Part shown: in pieces, positions 59,236 through 64,000 of the stretch
Layout: every line of letters starts with the position of its first letter
Numbering within the stretch: the stretch's first letter is position 1
Origin: Jannaschia sp. Os4
Lineage (GTDB): Bacteria; Pseudomonadota; Alphaproteobacteria; Rhodobacterales; Rhodobacteraceae
DNA length: 64,000 bases
Assembly (NCBI RefSeq): GCF_016820245.1
Contig: NZ_JAFCAR010000004.1
Location: forward strand, 806,001 to 870,000
Reading direction: 5' to 3'
Made by a program: the position numbers and the translations under genes
The notes under the pieces: generated by a model
Databases searched by the model: none
What the model saw: the letters and a program-made list of their open reading frames with translations, nothing else
What the model was told of the DNA's origin: nothing

Positions 59236-59646
59236 CAGCACCTTCCCCCGGAGCGCCTTCACCTCGCCGCGCTGCTTCTTGGCCTCCAGCCGCCGCCGCA
59301 CCGACCCCTTGGTCGGCTTGGTCGCGATGCGCCGCTTCGGCGCCACGAGCGCGCGGCCCACCAGCTCCGCCAGCCGCTCGCGCGCGATCTCGCGGTTGCG
59401 GGCTTGGGACCGCGCCTCCTGCGCGAAGATCACCACCGCGCCGTCCTGCGTCCACCGCCGTCCTGCCATCCGCCGCAGCCGCGCCTTCTGCGCCGGCGAC
59501 AGCGCGGGCGAGCGCGCCGCCTCGAAGCGCAGCTCCACCGCCGTGGACACCTTGTTGACGTTCTGGCCGCCGGGGCCGGAGGCCCGCACGAACTGCTCGG
59601 TCAGCTCCCAGTCCTCGATCGTGACCGAGCCCACCCGCAGCGGCAT
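59233..59646 (-). CDS. arfB: Alternative ribosome-rescue factor ArfB (peptidyl-tRNA hydrolase YaeJ)
   Basis: ArfB hydrolyses peptidyl-tRNA on ribosomes stalled without a stop codon. The 137-residue protein has the catalytic GGQ at residues 26-28 (ASGPGGQNVNKVSTAVEL) and the basic C-terminal tail (KRRIATKPTKGSVRRRLEAKKQRGEVK) that enters the mRNA channel. ATG at 59646 overlaps the ppx stop (TGATG). Its TAG stop lies in the right arm of the family B hairpin. Confidence 0.96.
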   Translation of the reverse strand: MPLRVGSVTIEDWELTEQFVRASGPGGQNVNKVSTAVELRFEAARSPALSPAQKARLRRMAGRRWTQDGAVVIFAQEARSQARNREIARERLAELVGRALVAPKRRIATKPTKGSVRRRLEAKKQRGEVKALRGKVL

Positions 59647-61190
59647 CACACCGCCTCCACCTCGGCCTCGACGCCGAGCGAGGCGGCGAGCGCCGAGAAC
59701 CGCGCCTCGGCCACCTCGCCGAAGAGCGCCTGGCCCGCCCCCTCGGGCAGCTTCAGCCGCAGCACCTCGCCCGTGAGCTCCAGCTCGCCGATCAGCCCCG
59801 CGTCCTGCGGGGCGAACATCGCCCCGAACCGCAGCGCGCGGCCCACCTGCTCGGCCATCGCGACCTCGTCCTCGGCGATCAGCGGCGCCAGCGGGCCGAA
59901 GGCGGCCTCGTCGCGCTTGGACTTGTAGCGGTGCAGCAGCGCCAGCCCGAGGAACACCCGCTCCGCGTGGGTCAGGCCGCCGAGGTTGGCCCGCGTCGCG
60001 TTGTCGAAGCAGACCTGCGCGCGGTAGTCCGGATGCGCCCGCCACGACACGTCGTGCAAGAGGCACGCCGCCCGGATCAGGCGCTTCTGCCGGTCGGTCG
60101 CGTCGGGGAAGCACGGCTTGACGAACTTGTAGAGCACCCGCCCGAATCCCGGCACGCGGGCCGAGGCCGCCTCGGAGGCGCGGCACGCCTCGATCAGCGG
60201 GTCGCGGCGGCGCAGCTCCTCGGGCATCGCCTCGTAGAGCAGGCCCTCGCGAATGCCATAGGAGGAGATCGCCACCTCCTTCGGGCCGAACCGGCGCATC
60301 ACCTCGGCGAACACCTCGCAGGCCACGGGCACCAGCGCCATGCGCTGCGCGGAGGTCGAGGATTCCTTGCCCAGCCCGTCCACCTCGTCCGCCTCGGCCC
60401 GCTCGGCCACGTAAGCGAGCGTGGCCTCCACGTCCTCCGGCGTCATCACGTATTCGTGCAGCACGTGCAGCGGGTAGCCCCGCCGCGCCATGTCGATCCG
60501 CGCGATGGCCCGCCACGAGCCGCCCACGAGGTAGATCCGCTCCGCCGCGTCGCGCCCGAGGCGGCGGGCAAGGTCCTCGACCCCGTCGGCGATCGCCTTG
60601 GCCCGCGCCTTCGGCTTCAGGTCCTGTATCTTGAGCGGCCCGAGCTGGCCCGACACCGTGGCGCCCACCGCGCCGCGCGACAGCTCCGCCAGCTCCATGC
60701 TCGACCCGCCGATGTCGCACATCAGCCCGTCCGCCTCGGGCCAGCCGAGCAGCACGCCCTGCGCCGACAGCCGCGCCTCCTCGGCCCCGTCGATCACCTT
60801 CATGCGGATGCCGGTGGCGGCGACGACCTGCGCGGCGAAGTCGGCGCCGTCGGACGCCTCGCGCACGGCGGCGGTGGCGACGGCGGTGAGCGAGTTCACC
60901 TCGTAGCCCCGCGCGAGGATGGCGAAGCGGCGCATGGCGGCCAGCGCGCGCTCCCGCCCCTCGGGGTGGAGATGCCCCGTCTCGGCCATGCCGCGGCCGA
61001 GGCCGCAGAGGATCTTCTCGTTGAAGAAGTAGGCGGGCGAGCGCGCGGCCCCGTCGAAGATGACCAGCCGCACCGAGTTGGAGCCCACGTCGATCACCCC
61101 CACCCGGCGCACGGACCGCGCCTCGGGCCCGTCGAACATGGGCGCGCCGAACGGGCCGAAGTCGGGGTGGTCCGCGTGGTCCTCGGGCAT
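59646..61190 (-). CDS. ppx: Exopolyphosphatase / guanosine pentaphosphate phosphohydrolase
   Basis: This 514-residue Ppx/GppA protein has the ASKHA nucleotide fold (RVGVIDVGSNSVRLVIFDG, CDIGGSSMELAEL) and a C-terminal HD-like helical region (IRAACLLHDVSWRAHPDYR). It removes terminal phosphates from polyphosphate or pppGpp. ATG at 61190 is probable; the first about 25 residues are acidic and poorly conserved, and ATG 61139 is an alternative. It lies downstream of ppk and a small secreted gene. Confidence 0.93.
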   Translation of the reverse strand: MPEDHADHPDFGPFGAPMFDGPEARSVRRVGVIDVGSNSVRLVIFDGAARSPAYFFNEKILCGLGRGMAETGHLHPEGRERALAAMRRFAILARGYEVNSLTAVATAAVREASDGADFAAQVVAATGIRMKVIDGAEEARLSAQGVLLGWPEADGLMCDIGGSSMELAELSRGAVGATVSGQLGPLKIQDLKPKARAKAIADGVEDLARRLGRDAAERIYLVGGSWRAIARIDMARRGYPLHVLHEYVMTPEDVEATLAYVAERAEADEVDGLGKESSTSAQRMALVPVACEVFAEVMRRFGPKEVAISSYGIREGLLYEAMPEELRRRDPLIEACRASEAASARVPGFGRVLYKFVKPCFPDATDRQKRLIRAACLLHDVSWRAHPDYRAQVCFDNATRANLGGLTHAERVFLGLALLHRYKSKRDEAAFGPLAPLIAEDEVAMAEQVGRALRFGAMFAPQDAGLIGELELTGEVLRLKLPEGAGQALFGEVAEARFSALAASLGVEAEVEAV

Positions 61191-61272
61191 GGGGCCGTCC
61201 GTCTCGATTCCGCCGTGCGAGTCCCGTGGCACGGGGCCGCGCGTCCGGTCAACGCGGGAGGGGGGCGGCGGT

Positions 61273-61620
61273 TCAGAGGAACGGGCCGACCCGGACGACA
61301 CGTCCGTCCCGGAGGCTGACCGACAGGCGCCTCTCGCAGCGCGACCGGAACAGCGCGGGGCGCGGGCGACAGAAGTGATGCGCCGCGTCGCGCTCGATAC
61401 CGCCGGGCAGGGTCACGAGCGCAACCTCCTCGCCTGTCCAGTCCCAGCCCCGCGCCTCGAGGAGGATGATGAGCGCGTCCACGTCGCAGCGCAGCCCGGA
61501 CAGAGCCGCGTCGAGCGCGGCCACGGGGTCGGGCGCGGCGAACGCAGCCTCGGCACGCGGCAGGCACGCCGAAGCGGGCGGGCCGACCATGATACAACAT
61601 GCCAAGAGGAGCGCTCTCAC
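61273..61620 (-). CDS. Small exported hypothetical protein coupled to ppk
   Basis: This 115-residue protein begins [22 protein letters not shown], a clear signal peptide, and its mature part has at least three Cys residues ([28 protein letters not shown]). I do not recognise the family. The GTG start at 61620 overlaps the ppk stop as GTGA. It sits between ppk and ppx, so it may be regulated with polyphosphate metabolism. Confidence 0.72.
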   Translation of the reverse strand: MRALLLACCIMVGPPASACLPRAEAAFAAPDPVAALDAALSGLRCDVDALIILLEARGWDWTGEEVALVTLPGGIERDAAHHFCRPRPALFRSRCERRLSVSLRDGRVVRVGPFL

Positions 61621-63827
61621 TCCGCCGCGTGGGTCAGTTCCGGCACGTCCGCCGCGCCCGCGCTGCCCCGCCCCGAGAGCGACGGGTTCTCCATGAAGAA
61701 GCGGTGGCAGGAGAAGGGCCGCTCGATCCCCTCCAAGGGCGCCCGCGTCCACGCGCCCTCCGGGCCCAGCGTCCACGACTGCGCCACGTCGGCGAGGTTG
61801 GCGGCCATGACCTGATCGACGATCTGCGCCTTCACCGTGGGGTTGGCGCATTCCACCAAGGTCTCGATCCGGCGGTTGAGGTTGCGCCCCATCCAGTCCG
61901 CCGAGGAGATGAACACCCGCGCCCGGCGCGACGGCAGCCCGCCGCCGTTGCCGAAGCAGACGATGCGGCTGTGCTCGAGGAAGCGGCCCACTACGGACTT
62001 CACCCGGATGTTCTCGGACAGGCCCGCGATGCCGGGCCGCAGCCCGCAGATGCCGCGCACCACGAGGTCGATCTCCACGCCCGCCTGCGACGCGGCGTAG
62101 AGGGCGTCGACCATGTCCGGCTCGATCAGCGAGTTGACCTTGGCCCAGATCGCCGCCGGGCGGCCCGCGCGGGCGTGCTCGGCCTCGGCCGCGATGCGGT
62201 CGAGGAGGAAGGCCTTCATCCCCGTGGGCGAGATGACCAGCTTCTCCAGCCCTGCGGGCGGGGCGTAGCCGGATATGTAGTTGAACACCTTGGTCGCGTC
62301 GCGCCCCAGCCCCGCGTCGCAGGTGAAGAGCGACAGGTCCGTGTAGATGCGCGCGGTGATCGGGTGGTAGTTGCCCGTCCCGAAATGGGTGTAGGTGACC
62401 AGCCGGTCCCCCTCGCGGCGCACCACGGTGCTGATCTTGGCGTGGGTCTTCCAGTTGACGAAGCCGTAGACGACATGCGCCCCCGCCCGCTCCAGCAGAC
62501 GGGACTGGCGGATGTTGGCAGCCTCGTCGAAGCGGGCCTTGAGCTCGACCAGCGCGGTGACGGTCTTGCCCGTCTCCGCCGCCTCGGCCAGCGCGGCGAC
62601 GATCGGGCTGTCGCGCGAGGTGCGGTAGAGCGTCTGCTTGATCGCCACCACGTTCGGGTCGGCGGCGGCCTGCTTGAGGAAGCGGACCACCATGTCGAAC
62701 GTCTCGTAGGGGTGGTGCAGAAGCATGTCCTTCTGCCGGATGGCGGCGAAGAGGTCGCCGTCGTGGTCCTGCACCCGCTCGGGCACGCGCGGCGCGAAGG
62801 CGGGCCAGAGCAGGTGGGGGCGGTCCGACACGACCAGCTCCGAGAGCGAGGCGAGGCCGACGAAGCCGTCCACCTCGGTCACCTCGTGGTCGGCCACGCC
62901 GATCTCCTCGACGATGGCGGCGCGCAGCGCGGGGGGCGCGCCGGCGGTCATCTTCATGCGGACCACCTCGCCCCGGCGGCGGCGCTTGAGGGCGGTCTCG
63001 AACTCCCGCACGAGGTCCTCGGCCTCCTCCTCGACCTCGAGGTCGCTGTCGCGGAGCACCCGGAAGAGGGTGTGGCCCGAGAGCGTGTAGCCGGGGAACA
63101 GCCGCTCGATCTGCATCAGCAGCAGCTCGTCCAAGGGCAGGAAGCGTATCGTGTCCCCGTCCTCCGACACGTCGTCGGGCAGGCGGATGAAGCGGTCGAT
63201 CTGCGGCGGCACGGGCAGCAGCGCGCGCAGGGGCCGCCCGTCCGCCCGGCGCGTCAGGTCCACGGCCAGCGCCAGCCCCGCGTTGGGGATGAAGGGGAAC
63301 GGGTGCGCCGGGTCGATGGCCAAGGGCGAGAGGATCGGGAACACCTGCTCGACGAAATGGGCGGCCATGTCGCCGCGCTCGTCCTCCGACAGGTCGTCCG
63401 CCGAGAGCAGGCGGATGCCCTCGCCCTCCATCTCCTCGCGCAGGCTGCACCACACCCGCTGCTGCGCGTCGAGCAGGCGGGCGGTGTCCGCGTCGATCAG
63501 CGCCAGCTGCTGCGCGGGCGTGCGCCCGTCCACGGCGGGGGTCGCGTTGCCCGCGCGCGCCAGCTCGCGCAGGCCGGCGACGCGCACGGTGGTGAACTCG
63601 TCGAGGTTGGCCGCGCTGATCGACAGGAAGCGCAGCCGCTCCAGCAGGGGCACGCGCGGGTTCTCCGCCTCTTCCAGCACGCGCCAGTTGAAGCCCAGCC
63701 ACGACAGCTCGCGGTTGAAGAAGCGCGACGGCCCGTCCGCGTCGAAGCCCTCGTCCGGCGCGACCGGCGCGGGGCGCGGGGCGTGCAGGAAGTCGGCGGC
63801 GGGGATGGGGGCGACGGAGTCCTTCAT
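61617..63827 (-). CDS. ppk: Polyphosphate kinase 1
   Basis: PPK1 makes polyphosphate from ATP. The 736-residue enzyme has [40 protein letters not shown], the phosphorylated His region [22 protein letters not shown] and [24 protein letters not shown], plus a C-terminal phospholipase-D-like domain with [22 protein letters not shown] at 63827 is preferred over a TTG at 63878. It follows the end of an Hda-like gene and is coupled to a small secreted gene and ppx. Confidence 0.96.
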   Translation of the reverse strand: MKDSVAPIPAADFLHAPRPAPVAPDEGFDADGPSRFFNRELSWLGFNWRVLEEAENPRVPLLERLRFLSISAANLDEFTTVRVAGLRELARAGNATPAVDGRTPAQQLALIDADTARLLDAQQRVWCSLREEMEGEGIRLLSADDLSEDERGDMAAHFVEQVFPILSPLAIDPAHPFPFIPNAGLALAVDLTRRADGRPLRALLPVPPQIDRFIRLPDDVSEDGDTIRFLPLDELLLMQIERLFPGYTLSGHTLFRVLRDSDLEVEEEAEDLVREFETALKRRRRGEVVRMKMTAGAPPALRAAIVEEIGVADHEVTEVDGFVGLASLSELVVSDRPHLLWPAFAPRVPERVQDHDGDLFAAIRQKDMLLHHPYETFDMVVRFLKQAAADPNVVAIKQTLYRTSRDSPIVAALAEAAETGKTVTALVELKARFDEAANIRQSRLLERAGAHVVYGFVNWKTHAKISTVVRREGDRLVTYTHFGTGNYHPITARIYTDLSLFTCDAGLGRDATKVFNYISGYAPPAGLEKLVISPTGMKAFLLDRIAAEAEHARAGRPAAIWAKVNSLIEPDMVDALYAASQAGVEIDLVVRGICGLRPGIAGLSENIRVKSVVGRFLEHSRIVCFGNGGGLPSRRARVFISSADWMGRNLNRRIETLVECANPTVKAQIVDQVMAANLADVAQSWTLGPEGAWTRAPLEGIERPFSCHRFFMENPSLSGRGSAGAADVPELTHAAE

Positions 63828-63879
63828 GGACGGGCGGCTAGCCTCCTCCTGCGACGGTGACGTGACGGAAGACCACAAC

Positions 63880-64000
63880 CTATGCAGGCGCCCCCCCGCT
63901 GTCCAGATCGCCCCAGAGGTCGCCCTGCCCGCCCAGCACCTCGCGGGCGAGCGGCACCCCCACCTCCTGCCCCCGCGCCAGCGCGGCGGCGTCCAGCGTC
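63880..64000 (-). CDS. C-terminal end of an Hda/DnaA-related protein, partial
   Basis: Only the last 39 residues are visible, reading [20 protein letters not shown] and then an acidic tail with [10 protein letters not shown]. The pattern LDxAALxxGxxVxxPLAxEVL is how Hda-like (DnaA-related) proteins end in this family, and the position before ppk fits, but the motif-bearing part lies outside the window. It ends 52 bases before the ppk start. Confidence 0.6.
   Translation of the reverse strand, partial: TLDAAALARGQEVGVPLAREVLGGQGDLWGDLDSGGAPA

Noticed and set aside
1-64000. tRNA, rRNA or riboswitch genes
   Set aside because: I looked for tRNA T-arm-like and known leader patterns on both strands and saw none I could support; a covariance search would settle it.

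Overview
The window is a very GC-rich, densely packed chromosomal segment of an alphaproteobacterium, most likely of the family Rhodobacteraceae. Supporting signs are the folK-rpoZ pair, CarD next to a 7Fe ferredoxin, the end of an Hda-like gene followed by ppk and ppx, a short ProRS followed by lolC/lolD, a GcvA-type LysR regulator, several peptide deformylase paralogues and PHA genes. I cannot name a genus from this. There is no tRNA, rRNA, prophage, insertion sequence or CRISPR array that I can support. No stretch over 300 bases lacks a gene; the largest gaps (about 150-270 bases) hold promoters or hairpin repeats.

Layout. 1-7.5 kb: rpoZ and folK (-), a NYN nuclease-like gene (+), a TRIC-type channel, then a tightly coupled minus-strand run of two Nudix genes, rnhA, a methyltransferase, DUF3429, a YdeI-like gene, LysE, a GST and ispH, nearly all joined by 4-base stop/start overlaps. 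7.6-13.6 kb: a GMC oxidoreductase and a fmt/deformylase cluster with three deformylase family members, of which one has lost both the zinc-ligand Cys and the catalytic Glu. 13.7-18.4 kb: a MalY-type C-S lyase, a LysE exporter with a divergent Lrp regulator, VOC and DJ-1 proteins, and a degenerate EAL protein. 18.5-21.5 kb: phaA, a patatin-like lipase and phaB. 21.5-29.4 kb: a LysR regulator, a TrmN6-like methyltransferase, a polyprenyl diphosphate synthase, ispE, a secreted TPR protein and ETF-ubiquinone oxidoreductase. 29.6-38.2 kb: greA, a glutathionyl-hydroquinone reductase, a TetR-controlled SRPBCC/tautomerase pair, DUF421, an M48 protease, a PfkB kinase, DUF502, a tandem paralogue pair and an AT-richer orphan gene. 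38.2-45.7 kb: a SCO protein, a three-gene TRAP transporter, an MBL hydrolase with an ABM protein, and two dehydrogenases. 45.7-53.2 kb: rpe, an MTHFS-like gene, a small zincin, carD, fdxA, an S4 protein, a SUV3-like RNA helicase and a TPR protein. 53.2-64 kb: SCP2, a lysophospholipase-like hydrolase, YihY, proS, lolC-lolD, arfB, ppx, a small secreted protein, ppk and the end of an Hda-like gene.

Functional themes are housekeeping: isoprenoid and quinone precursors (ispH, ispE, polyprenyl synthase), N-terminal formyl-Met handling (fmt, def), polyphosphate (ppk, ppx), lipoprotein export (lolCD), RNA metabolism (rnhA, helicase, arfB, greA, carD) and PHA synthesis. The most unusual structure lies between genes. 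Three dispersed inverted-repeat families occur, and in two of them the stop codons of both convergent neighbours lie inside the repeat arms.
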